A stretch of DNA of 64,000 nt from an uncultured Clostridiaceae bacterium. Its GTDB lineage: Bacteria; Bacillota; Clostridia; Clostridiales; Clostridiaceae. Position 1 is the first letter of the stretch; each line of letters starts with the position of its first letter. Below, one piece after another: positions 1 through 7,683 of the stretch. The notes beneath the pieces were generated by a model. The model searched no databases. It was not told where the DNA came from and was given only the letters and a program-made list of their open reading frames with translations. The DNA lies in NCBI GenBank assembly GCA_946405135.1, contig CAMJGD010000013.1, positions 23,841 through 87,840 of the forward strand, given 5' to 3'. A program made the position numbers and the translations under genes.

Positions 1-52
1 CAAAAATCAATACTAAAACTAGAACAAGGATCATGCTGATTACTTTTTTCAT
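1..52 (-). CDS. 5' end of a secreted or lipoprotein gene (partial)
   Basis: Only the first 17 codons are inside the window. Read on the minus strand it starts with ATG at 52, preceded by a GGGGG ribosome binding site 8 nt upstream, and encodes MKKVISMILVLVLVLIF. This is a classic signal peptide n-region and hydrophobic core (two Lys, then Leu/Val/Ile). The protein is therefore probably exported; whether it is a lipoprotein cannot be seen because the cleavage region lies outside. Its function is unknown. It is divergent from the radical SAM gene at 530. Confidence 0.6.
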   Translation of the reverse strand, partial: MKKVISMILVLVLVLIF

Positions 53-529
53 TATTGTATCCCCCATTTGGTTATGTAGTTATTTATTATAAATGTAATA
101 AATTTGTTATATATAATCCACTTTTGCACAAATGATTACCAAGGAATTAACCTATACAATATTTTATATCATAAGTTTGGTTAAAGAACAATATAGAAAT
201 AGCAGTTTCTAAATCAATTCTTGCAGGTTTATATAGTTCTTCTATAATGTAGTGCATAGTATGATAGCCATGATAATAATTTTAAAAAGTCACAAAATTA
301 TTTAAATTTTATTAATAAAGTTTTAACAAATATTATTTTGGATATTATGCAATATTTTAGAGAAATTATTAATATATATAAGATAAGCAAATATATTTTT
401 ATATTTCGAATATTAATAAAGTGTAAATAAGTACTTTTTGTCTATTGACATATTGTGTGCAAGGAATATAATGGGATTATATTATACTGATCAGTGCAAA
501 AAACGCACTAGCATTTGGGGGGATTATTA
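53..529. other. AT-rich divergent intergenic region
   Basis: About 480 bp without a credible ORF on either strand. It separates the exported-protein gene (minus) from the radical SAM gene (plus). The only feature I can support is the sigma-A-type promoter at 445-472 and a small 5-bp hairpin (AGTGC/GCACT) at about 493-508 in the leader of the radical SAM gene. No riboswitch-like fold was recognised. Confidence 0.5.
445..472 (+). promoter_or_regulatory. Predicted sigma-A promoter of the radical SAM gene
   Basis: TTGACA at 445-450 and TATAAT at 467-472, separated by 16 bp, are both perfect consensus hexamers. They lie 58 bp upstream of the start codon at 530, which fits a short leader. This predicts strong vegetative expression. 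Confidence 0.75.
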
Positions 530-1909
530 ATGGGTATAAAAGAAACTGTTGAAAAAGGAGCCAAAGAGGCTACTTTAGCAGCAGCAGCAGAATTGCTTGA
601 GAGAAATCCAGAAAAAAATGTAGACAAAATTTTTAGTCTGGTAAAAAAATTAGCAAAAGATGAGGACTCAAAGAGGCAGATAGACGATGTTTATGGATAC
701 TATAAAGATATGCCTTCAGTACATGAATATATTCAGCACATTTTGACATCTACAGATAAGAGATGTTTAAAGAAGTTTTTTATGAACTTCCTTGGAAATG
801 CAACTTGGTATGGAGTACCTAAAAGAGCTAGATACCTAGAAGGTGAAGATACAAAAATACCATTTGTATTATTAATAAGTCCATCTATGAGATGTAATTT
901 AAGATGTATTGGATGTTATGCAGCAGATTATGACAAACATGAAGGATTAAGTTTTGAAGAAGTAGACAGAATAGTGGGAGAAGCAAGAGACCTTGGAATA
1001 CACTATATAGTTGTATTAGGAGGGGAACCTTTCTTCAATGAATTCATGTTAGATATCTATGAAAAGTATGATGATATAATGTTTACACCATTTACTAATG
1101 GAACATTATTTAATGAAAAATTAGCTGATAAGCTACAGCAACTAGGCAATGTTATGCCAATGTTCTCTCTAGAAGGATTCGAAAAAGAGACAGATATTAG
1201 AAGAGGTAAAGGTACTTTTGCTAAAGTAATGAATGGAATGGATCTTCTAAAAGAAAAAGGAATCCCATTTGGAGTATCTTCAGCTACATCAAGATATAAT
1301 ATGGAAACAGTAACTTCAGATGAATTCATAAATATGCTTATTGAAAAAGGTGCATTAATGAGTTGGTACTTTATATACATGCCAATAGGAGATGCTCCTA
1401 ATATAGATTATATGCTAACTCCTGAGCAGAGAATAGAACTTGGAAGAAGAACTCGTAAGATAAGAACAACTATGCCTTATTTTACAATAGACTTCTTCAA
1501 TGATGCTCCATATGTAGGAGGATGTATTTCAGGTAAATACTATTGCCATATTAATTCAAATGGCGATGTAGAGCCATGTATATTTGCTCACTTTGCCTGT
1601 GATAATGTAAGAGAAAAGAGTTTGCTTGAAGTATTTAGAGGACCTTTCTTTAAGGAACTAAGAAAGCGTCAGCCATACAATGATAACTTGTTATTACCAT
1701 GTATGATGATAGATAACCCTAACCAAATAAGAGAAATAGTTAAAACAGTAAATGCGCATGCTACAGAACCAAGTGCAGAGAAAATGATAAATGATGAAGA
1801 GTTTATGAAAGAACTTGATAATTTGGCAGCTTCATTTAAGCCTTATGCTGAAAAAGCATGGGAAGAAGATTTCAATTGCACTGGTAACTATAAGATGTCA
1901 AAAGGCTAA
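530..1909 (+). CDS. Radical SAM protein with C-terminal SPASM-like cysteines
   Basis: 459 aa from ATG 530, chosen because GGGGGG at 517-522 is correctly spaced; an in-frame TTG at 515 lies inside that site. The radical SAM signature CxxxCxxC is at residues 122-129 (CNLRCIGC), so a 4Fe-4S cluster that cleaves S-adenosylmethionine is expected. It is followed by the Gly-Gly-Glu-Pro (GGEP) motif of the family. The C-terminal half carries further cysteines (CISGKYYCHIN, EPCIF, CMM), as in SPASM/twitch domains that hold auxiliary clusters. The first 100 residues are helical and have no obvious motif. It is monocistronic, between a perfect promoter and a terminator. The substrate is unknown; no peptide substrate gene is adjacent. 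Confidence 0.85.
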   Translation: MGIKETVEKGAKEATLAAAAELLERNPEKNVDKIFSLVKKLAKDEDSKRQIDDVYGYYKDMPSVHEYIQHILTSTDKRCLKKFFMNFLGNATWYGVPKRARYLEGEDTKIPFVLLISPSMRCNLRCIGCYAADYDKHEGLSFEEVDRIVGEARDLGIHYIVVLGGEPFFNEFMLDIYEKYDDIMFTPFTNGTLFNEKLADKLQQLGNVMPMFSLEGFEKETDIRRGKGTFAKVMNGMDLLKEKGIPFGVSSATSRYNMETVTSDEFINMLIEKGALMSWYFIYMPIGDAPNIDYMLTPEQRIELGRRTRKIRTTMPYFTIDFFNDAPYVGGCISGKYYCHINSNGDVEPCIFAHFACDNVREKSLLEVFRGPFFKELRKRQPYNDNLLLPCMMIDNPNQIREIVKTVNAHATEPSAEKMINDEEFMKELDNLAASFKPYAEKAWEEDFNCTGNYKMSKG

Positions 1910-1920
1910 ACCTTATAATA

Positions 1921-1960
1921 AAAATAGCTCTAGAAATTTCTGGAGCTATTTTTATTTTTT
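1921..1960 (+). terminator. Rho-independent terminator after the radical SAM gene
   Basis: Inverted repeat AAAAATAGCTC ... GAGCTATTTTT, with an inner near-palindrome TAGAAATTTCTG, followed by a T-rich run. It closes the gene ending at 1909. Confidence 0.85.
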
Positions 1961-2096
1961 GTGGCAGTTTTGTAAGTAAAAAGAATAATACACACAATTT
2001 TTTATTAATATTGTATAATTAAAATGGAAGGCTTCTTCAAACCTTAAATAAGGTTATTATTTAATTTCTGGAAATTTGCCCGATTAGCATAAATAT

Positions 2097-2125
2097 TTTA
2101 CAATTTATATGATAATAAGTATAAT
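2097..2125 (+). promoter_or_regulatory. Predicted sigma-A promoter for the 2192-4559 pair
   Basis: TTTACA at 2097-2102 and TATAAT at 2120-2125 with a 17-bp spacer. This is a good vegetative promoter about 65 bp upstream of the TTG start at 2192. Confidence 0.6.
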
Positions 2126-2191
2126 TTTATTAGTATGTCACTTTAAAAGAAAAATTAGAGTGTAAATTAGCTAGTAAGGAGGAAACAGCAG

Positions 2192-3250
2192 TTGTTAAAT
2201 ATATTTAAAATCATAATATTGGTTGTAATTGCTATAGGTATAATATATGTTTCCTACATGACATTGAGTGTTTATTCTCCTAAAGAAAAAGAAGAATTAA
2301 CCATATATGGAGATGGGAAAGAAAAAATAAAAACGGATAAATGTTTTAAGCTCATTACTTTTAATATAGGATATTGTGGGTTAGACAAAGGCCAAGACTT
2401 TTTTTGGGATGGAGGAACCATGAGTAGATCCAGCAGCAAAGAACAGACTATAGTTAACTTAAATAACATAACAAATTTTTTAATCAGTGAACATCCTGAT
2501 TTTATTTTTCTTCAAGAAGTGGATACAAAATCTACAAGAAGCTTTAATATAAACGAAGTGGAAATATTTAGAAAAACCATTTCAGATTACCAGTCAGCTT
2601 TTGCCATAGATCACAAGGTTAATTGGGTACCTTATCCATTAAAAAGACCTTTAGGAAGTACAAAAGCAGGACTTATGACTTTCTCTAAATATAAAGTTAA
2701 CAGCAGTATAAGATTTAGTCTACCAGGAAAGGGAAAATGGCCTAAAAAGATATTTGACCTGGATAAATGTTTTCTTGAATCAAGGATAATGGTGGAAAAT
2801 AATAAAGAGCTGGTAATTATAAATACGCATTTAACTGCTTTTGATAAAGGGGCCAGAGTTAGAGAAAGACAGTTATTTATGTTAAAAATGCATATAATTA
2901 AAGAATATAAATTAGGCAATTATGTGTTAGTGGGGGGAGATTGGAATTATTCCTTACCAGATACAAATCCGTATGCTTTTAAAAGTAAGGAATCTTGGCC
3001 ATATTGGTTATATAAAATGCCGGATAGTTTTAAACCAAATCATTATTCTTGGGGAGTGAATAATGAATATTATACAGTAAGAACTAATTCTAAACCTTAT
3101 ATAGAAGGAGAAAATTTCACAGCTATTATTGATGGTTTTCTTGTAAGTGATAATATAGAAATTGTGAGAGTTTATAACCATAGATTAGAATTTGAAAATA
3201 GTGATCATAATCCTGTAGAGATAATATTTAAATTAAAACCCACTGCATAA
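2192..3250 (+). CDS. Membrane-anchored endonuclease/exonuclease/phosphatase family protein
   Basis: 352 aa, TTG start at 2192 with AAGGAGGA at 2176-2183. Residues 1-25 form one hydrophobic N-terminal segment (signal anchor), so the catalytic domain is expected outside the membrane. The EEP fold is shown by the ordered motifs FNIGY, FLQEVD (Mg-binding Glu), NTHLTAF, GGDWN and the terminal SDHNPV (catalytic Asp-His). Members are Mg-dependent phosphodiesterases acting on nucleic acids, inositol phosphates or sphingomyelin. The extracytoplasmic location favours a phospholipid or extracellular DNA substrate over chromosomal repair, but this is inference. It is followed 25 bp later by a solute-binding lipoprotein gene, probably co-transcribed. 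Confidence 0.8.
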   Translation: MLNIFKIIILVVIAIGIIYVSYMTLSVYSPKEKEELTIYGDGKEKIKTDKCFKLITFNIGYCGLDKGQDFFWDGGTMSRSSSKEQTIVNLNNITNFLISEHPDFIFLQEVDTKSTRSFNINEVEIFRKTISDYQSAFAIDHKVNWVPYPLKRPLGSTKAGLMTFSKYKVNSSIRFSLPGKGKWPKKIFDLDKCFLESRIMVENNKELVIINTHLTAFDKGARVRERQLFMLKMHIIKEYKLGNYVLVGGDWNYSLPDTNPYAFKSKESWPYWLYKMPDSFKPNHYSWGVNNEYYTVRTNSKPYIEGENFTAIIDGFLVSDNIEIVRVYNHRLEFENSDHNPVEIIFKLKPTA

Positions 3251-3275
3251 ATTATTAGATAAAGGGTGAGAGATT

Positions 3276-4559
3276 TTGAAAAAAACATATAAGCTGTTAG
3301 CATTACTTTTAATCATAAGTATTTTATTGTGTTCTTGCAGTTCAACTACTAATATGGATAATAATATTAAAAATGAAATAGAAGGTACCATAACTTTGTG
3401 GAGCCATGGCAGCTATTATGAATATTTAAAATATGCTTCTAAAAAGTATATGGAATTACATACTAAAGCTAAAGTAGAAGTAAAGGATGTAGATTCATCT
3501 TATATGGATGAGAACTTTCCTAAAGTATTGGAGGGAAAACGCACTGGTCCTGATTTAGTGGTAATGTCCTGTGAAGAAGTTCAATACTATAGTGCTAAAT
3601 ATCCTTTGGCTTTTCGTGAAATGAATGAATTTATAGCTCCTTACAGGGATAATGTGAATAAGCAGCGGTTAGAAAAGATAGTTATAAATGATAAGGTTAT
3701 GGCTTTACCTTGGGATAATTTACCTGTAACTTTATATTACAATGCAAATTTGATAAAAAAATATGGGATAGACCCAGAATCTATGAAAACTTGGAAAGAT
3801 TTCATAAAGGCAGGTGAGGTTCTTTATCAGAGTAATAAAGGTCAGGTTAAATTAATAGGCTATGATAAGGATATTTATTCTATGTATCAGCTGCTTTTAA
3901 GTCAATTAAATTTAGGTGTATTTAATGAAAGTGGAGAATCAAATGTAAATCAAGAAAAGTCTGTCAGAGTGCTTGAACTTATGAGAGAACTGAACTCAAA
4001 ATCTTTTATAGATTTTTCTAAAGATGATAAAGAGTTAATAGATAAGATTAAAAACCAGCAAATAGCTTTTACTATTTCCTCTAATCTTATAATAGATCCT
4101 CTGGAAGAAAATTTTAGAGAAGACAATAATAAATTGGGTATGATGGCTCTTCCAGCCTTTGAACCTGGTGGAAATAGAAGTGCTTCTTATTCAGGAAATA
4201 ACATGATGATGTTAGAGTCTACAAAGAATGTAAAACTCTGCGAAAGCTTTATGAAGTTTGCTTTAATTGATAAGGAGAATTTGATAGAAGGTATTAAACA
4301 ATTTTCTATCTTATCGGTGTATAATAAGGTAAATACTGATGCTATATTTGATGAACCCTACGAGATACTTTTAGGATTTAGACCTTGGCGGTTTCTTGAG
4401 AGGATTCAGAAAGAAGCTTTTAATATAAAGTATACTTATAAACAATTTTCTATGAAAAAGAATATGAAGGACATAATAGAAAAACTTATAACAGGTAATG
4501 AAAATATAAGAATAGAAGTTGAAAAGATAAATAAGGATTTAGAAAAACTAGGTAAATAG
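3276..4559 (+). CDS. Extracellular solute-binding lipoprotein (sugar ABC type), orphan
   Basis: 427 aa from TTG 3276, with an AGGGTGAG site upstream. The N-terminus MKKTYKLLALLLIISILLCSC is a lipoprotein signal with Cys after LLC/S, so it should be lipidated and held on the outer face. The mature part has the family-1 solute-binding pattern (EGTITLWSHGSYYEYLKY; GPDLVVMSCEE; MALPWDNLPVTLYYNANLI), typical of binding proteins for sugars or oligosaccharides. No permease or ATPase gene is near, so it either feeds a transporter encoded elsewhere or has a sensing role. It is downstream of, and probably in an operon with, the EEP-fold gene. Confidence 0.8.
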   Translation: MKKTYKLLALLLIISILLCSCSSTTNMDNNIKNEIEGTITLWSHGSYYEYLKYASKKYMELHTKAKVEVKDVDSSYMDENFPKVLEGKRTGPDLVVMSCEEVQYYSAKYPLAFREMNEFIAPYRDNVNKQRLEKIVINDKVMALPWDNLPVTLYYNANLIKKYGIDPESMKTWKDFIKAGEVLYQSNKGQVKLIGYDKDIYSMYQLLLSQLNLGVFNESGESNVNQEKSVRVLELMRELNSKSFIDFSKDDKELIDKIKNQQIAFTISSNLIIDPLEENFREDNNKLGMMALPAFEPGGNRSASYSGNNMMMLESTKNVKLCESFMKFALIDKENLIEGIKQFSILSVYNKVNTDAIFDEPYEILLGFRPWRFLERIQKEAFNIKYTYKQFSMKKNMKDIIEKLITGNENIRIEVEKINKDLEKLGK

Positions 4560-4596
4560 AAACTCCTATCAAAAGTATATAACCATTGATGTGTTA

Positions 4597-4640
4597 AAAA
4601 CAGGTGTCTCAAAACAAAAATTGAGACACCTGTTTTTATA
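4597..4640. terminator. Bidirectional terminator between convergent genes
   Basis: A 16-bp perfect stem, AAAACAGGTGTCTCAA at 4597-4612 with its complement at 4621-4636 and an 8-nt loop, flanked by A-run and T-run. It serves the lipoprotein gene (+) and the glycosyltransferase gene (-), whose stop codon overlaps its right edge. Confidence 0.9.
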
Positions 4641-5751
4641 CATTTAAAGACTCATATACTTTTAGAGTAAGAACAGCAGTTTTTTCCCAAGAAAAATCTT
4701 TAGATCTATTTAGAGCCTTTTCTGAAAAATCCATTCTTTTATTATGGTCACACATCATAATGCAGAGAGCTTCTGAAATGCTTTCACAATCATAGGGGTT
4801 TATTAGAATTCCTGCATCACCTATAACTTCAGGTATAGAGGATAAAGATGAAGCTATAACCGGTGTACCGCAGCTCATGGCTTCAAGGGGTGGAAGCCCA
4901 AAGCCTTCATAGAAAGAAGGATATACAAAACAGCTGCAAGCATTATAGAATATTGGAAGCCAATGTTCTTCTACAAACCCGGTAAATATCACTTCATCCT
5001 TAAGTTTTAAAGATTCTGTAAGGCCCAAAAGGGATTTTGCTTCATCTTTTATGGAACCAATTATTACTAATTTGCAGTTGGAGTTAAAATTCTCATAGGA
5101 TTTGTGGAAAGCTTTAATAAGACCAGCTACATTCTTTCTAGCGCTAAAACCTCCAAGATATAGTATAAAATCACTATCTATATTAAAATGTTGTTTTAAT
5201 TCATTTTTACAAAAGTTTTTATCTAAGGGTTTATATTTTTTATCTGCAGCAAGAGGAGTTACAAAAATTTTATTTTCATCTATAGGAAAAAATCTCAGTA
5301 TATCCTTTTTAGAATGTTCAGATACTGTTATTAAGGCATGACAGTTATCTATAACCTGAGGTATTTCTCTAAGAAATTTTATAAGATAACCTTTTCCTAC
5401 GGTTTCAGGCATTATATAAGGTATTAAATCATGTATGGTAGCTACTTTTTTACAGTTTGTTCCTGGAAATACTCCTATACCATTTTGAGGTACATGATAG
5501 ATATCAATATTTTCTTTATTAATATTTCTTGGGAAATAATTTTGTTCAAAAAATCTATGATGTTTTTTAGATGCCATTATTATCTTTGAATTATCTTTTA
5601 TAAAATTTTCGTAGTTTTCTCCAGACCAATATAAATTATAGAAATTTTCATTATCTATGTTTAACAGATTTTTCAATACATTTTCTGTATATGTTCCAAT
5701 ACCTGTTCCTCGGTACCAATTTATTCCCCTAGCATCAATAGAAATTTTCAT
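4636..5751 (-). CDS. GT4 family glycosyltransferase (spore cluster copy 1)
   Basis: 371 aa from ATG 5751, with AGAGGTG correctly spaced; an in-frame GTG at 5760 lies inside the ribosome binding site. Motifs are those of GT-B retaining glycosyltransferases of family 4: N-terminal SIDARGINWYRGTGIGTYT, YLGGFSARKN in the mid-hinge, and the donor-binding FYEGFGLPPLEAMSCGTPVI. It should transfer a sugar from a nucleotide-sugar to an acceptor in the cytoplasm. It is divergent from a CotS gene, and a paralogue with the same neighbours sits at 11149-12273. Together these suggest spore coat or exosporium glycosylation, which is inference from context. Confidence 0.85.
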   Translation of the reverse strand: MKISIDARGINWYRGTGIGTYTENVLKNLLNIDNENFYNLYWSGENYENFIKDNSKIIMASKKHHRFFEQNYFPRNINKENIDIYHVPQNGIGVFPGTNCKKVATIHDLIPYIMPETVGKGYLIKFLREIPQVIDNCHALITVSEHSKKDILRFFPIDENKIFVTPLAADKKYKPLDKNFCKNELKQHFNIDSDFILYLGGFSARKNVAGLIKAFHKSYENFNSNCKLVIIGSIKDEAKSLLGLTESLKLKDEVIFTGFVEEHWLPIFYNACSCFVYPSFYEGFGLPPLEAMSCGTPVIASSLSSIPEVIGDAGILINPYDCESISEALCIMMCDHNKRMDFSEKALNRSKDFSWEKTAVLTLKVYESLNV

Positions 5752-5791
5752 AGGATTCACCTCTATAATAGTAAGTATATATTATAAATAT

Positions 5792-5800
5792 TAACATATG
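5792..5800 (-). promoter_or_regulatory. Possible sigma-K -10 element for glycosyltransferase copy 1
   Basis: On the minus strand the sequence CATATGTTA matches the sigma-K -10 consensus CATAnnnTA exactly, about 41 bp before the start codon at 5751. The -35 AC element is not clear, so confidence is limited. It supports mother-cell expression with the divergent CotS gene. Confidence 0.35.
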
Positions 5801-5836
5801 GATAAATTTGTGATTACCTAGAAAAAGTTATTTATC

Positions 5837-5864
5837 ACATTGCACAAACAAAAATCATATACTG
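5837..5864 (+). promoter_or_regulatory. Possible sigma-K promoter of the first CotS gene
   Basis: AC at 5837-5838, a 17-bp spacer, and CATATACTG at 5856-5864, one base from CATAnnnTA. It is 31 bp upstream of the TTG start at 5895. Spacing and position fit a late mother-cell promoter. Confidence 0.4.
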
Positions 5865-5894
5865 AATAAGGAACAATATTTGGAGGAATAGCTT

Positions 5895-6908
5895 TTGGAT
5901 ATAGGCAGCATTGAGAATTTGATAAAATGCAAATATCATATAGATGTATCAAATATAGAAAAGATTAAAAATGTATATAAAATCCAGTGTGGAGAAAAAA
6001 ACTATTGTTTAAAGGAAATAAAATATGAGTTTCCTCATTTTTTATTTATAATATCAGCTATGAATCATCTTAAACATAATGGATTTCAGGGTATACCAGA
6101 CTTTATAAAAACTGCTGAAGGAGAAGAATATATATGCTATGATAACTGCCATGCTTATTTAACAGAGTGGCTTCACGTAAGGGAATGTAATTATGAAAAT
6201 CCTGTGGAATTAGGCATTGCTGTAAATAAATTAGCAGAGCTTCATTTAGCAAGCTGTAACTTTCAATTAGAACCCAATATGAAACCAAGGATAGGATGGA
6301 TGAAATGGTTTAAAAATTTTGAAACTAGAATGGATGAAATTTTAGACTTTAAAAATAGGATAGACTCAAAAATTACTCTTTCAGATTTTGATAAATTGTA
6401 TTTAGAAATGATAGAAGAACAACTTAATCAGGGCAGAGAATCTATTTATTTTTTATCTAAAAGCAATTATATAATGAAGATGGAAGAAGAGATAAAGAAT
6501 AAGAGTTTTTGTCATCATGATTTTGCTCATCACAATATACTTATAGATTTTGATAATCAAGCTCACATTATAGATTTTGATTATTGTATATTGGATACTC
6601 ATCTTCATGATTTATGCAGTATTCTTATAAGAACTATGAAAAATGAAAGATGGGATATGGATAAAGCTAAGTATATATTAGATAAATACAATGAAACAAA
6701 TAAAGTTTTTGAAGATGATATACCAGTAATGGCTGCATTTATAGAATTTCCGCAGGGTTATTGGCAGATAGGAATACAGTATTACTGGGAAAAACAGCCT
6801 TGGGATGAAGAGTTCTTTTTAAAAAAACTCTATAAAATAAGAGATGATGTTAAATATAAAAAAGAATTTTTAAAAGAATTTAGATGTTTTAAGTACAGTG
6901 GAGGTTAA
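5895..6908 (+). CDS. cotS: CotS family spore coat protein (kinase fold)
   Basis: 337 aa from TTG 5895 with GGAGGA at 5882-5887. It has the CotS/YtaA/YutH family layout. An N-lobe carries a likely ATP-Lys in CLKEI (about residue 41). A catalytic loop CHHDFAHHN matches HxDxxxxN, and IIDFDY supplies the metal-binding Asp, as in aminoglycoside phosphotransferases. The C-terminal PQGYWQ...YYWEKQPWDE...L is the CotS tail. Family members are inner-coat proteins in Bacillus; the small-molecule substrate, if any, is unknown. It starts a run of three genes (5895, 6912, 7684) with 3- and 13-bp gaps, so one operon. Both kinase signature loops are intact, so it may be an active kinase. Confidence 0.85.
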   Translation: MDIGSIENLIKCKYHIDVSNIEKIKNVYKIQCGEKNYCLKEIKYEFPHFLFIISAMNHLKHNGFQGIPDFIKTAEGEEYICYDNCHAYLTEWLHVRECNYENPVELGIAVNKLAELHLASCNFQLEPNMKPRIGWMKWFKNFETRMDEILDFKNRIDSKITLSDFDKLYLEMIEEQLNQGRESIYFLSKSNYIMKMEEEIKNKSFCHHDFAHHNILIDFDNQAHIIDFDYCILDTHLHDLCSILIRTMKNERWDMDKAKYILDKYNETNKVFEDDIPVMAAFIEFPQGYWQIGIQYYWEKQPWDEEFFLKKLYKIRDDVKYKKEFLKEFRCFKYSGG

Positions 6909-6911
6909 GCC

Positions 6912-7670
6912 ATGAAAGGAATAAATAAAAATGAATTTTATGACTACCTCATAAAAAACAATATTGAGCCTTCTAGAGATATAGAGGATAATTCCTTTGA
7001 ATTTGAGATAAATGAAGAGAGTTTATTTTCACATATAGAGATTATTAAAGATATACATGAGAGAATTATGGGGTATAGAGGAAACATAGGAAATACTTTG
7101 CCCAATAATATAGGAAAGCTTGTGGAAAATAAAAAATTGGAGATAAAGAAGACAAAAATGTATATAAATTCTATTAAGAGTAAAAAAGGAAGAGAAGCTT
7201 TTGAGAATTATATACTAGACTACAGCGAAGTTTATTTAAAAAGAGCTGAAAAGTGCATAGAATATGTATACACCTGGAATTATATGGACCTTATTTTAAG
7301 AAGTATGAGAAGAAATGAAATTTGTATAGGAGATAGCAGCACTTACAATATAGCAAAAAAACAAAATATAATGGTTAGAGATATTTCTGAATTTTGCTAT
7401 GATATGGTGGAAATTGATATAATATATTGTCTCCAAAAGTTAAAGAGAAAGGGCATAAATTTAGATTGGAAGGCTTTAATTCATAAATTTTGTGAGGTGG
7501 AAGTTCTTGATGTAAACAGCATATATTTTATTTCAGCTTTAGTATCTTATCCCTATGAAACCATGAAGTTTTTAGAGAAGTGCAATGATGAAAAAATAGA
7601 TTCTAATGAAAAAAAGTTAACAAAAAAGTTTATGAAGGCTATAGAAAAAGATGGAGAAAGTTTAATCTAG
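6912..7670 (+). CDS. Truncated, diverged CotS-like protein lacking the N-lobe
   Basis: 252 aa, ATG 6912, only 3 bp after the upstream CotS gene. It is not an obvious family member at first sight, but the C-terminal two thirds line up with the neighbouring CotS proteins. IKDIHERIMGYRG corresponds to LALMHSASKGYEP of the CotS at 12380. WNYMDLI corresponds to EYMNLC. ICIGDSSTYNI corresponds to FCHHDYTCHNI (catalytic-loop Asp and Asn kept, His lost). IMVRDISEF corresponds to VNVIDFDYC, and ALVSYPYETMKFLEK to FLLFPQRFWRL. About 80 N-terminal residues with the ATP-binding Lys are missing. I infer a pseudokinase or structural coat protein. The alignment is by eye. Confidence 0.6.
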   Translation: MKGINKNEFYDYLIKNNIEPSRDIEDNSFEFEINEESLFSHIEIIKDIHERIMGYRGNIGNTLPNNIGKLVENKKLEIKKTKMYINSIKSKKGREAFENYILDYSEVYLKRAEKCIEYVYTWNYMDLILRSMRRNEICIGDSSTYNIAKKQNIMVRDISEFCYDMVEIDIIYCLQKLKRKGINLDWKALIHKFCEVEVLDVNSIYFISALVSYPYETMKFLEKCNDEKIDSNEKKLTKKFMKAIEKDGESLI

Positions 7671-7683
7671 AAAGGTTGATATT

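Noticed and set aside
1057..1380. Long antisense open frame inside the radical SAM gene, and similar antisense frames elsewhere (for example 10-kb, 42.5-kb and 46-kb regions)
   Set aside because: They lie fully inside well-supported genes, have no spaced ribosome binding site, and encode low-complexity or unlikely sequences; they mirror the codon bias of the opposite strand.
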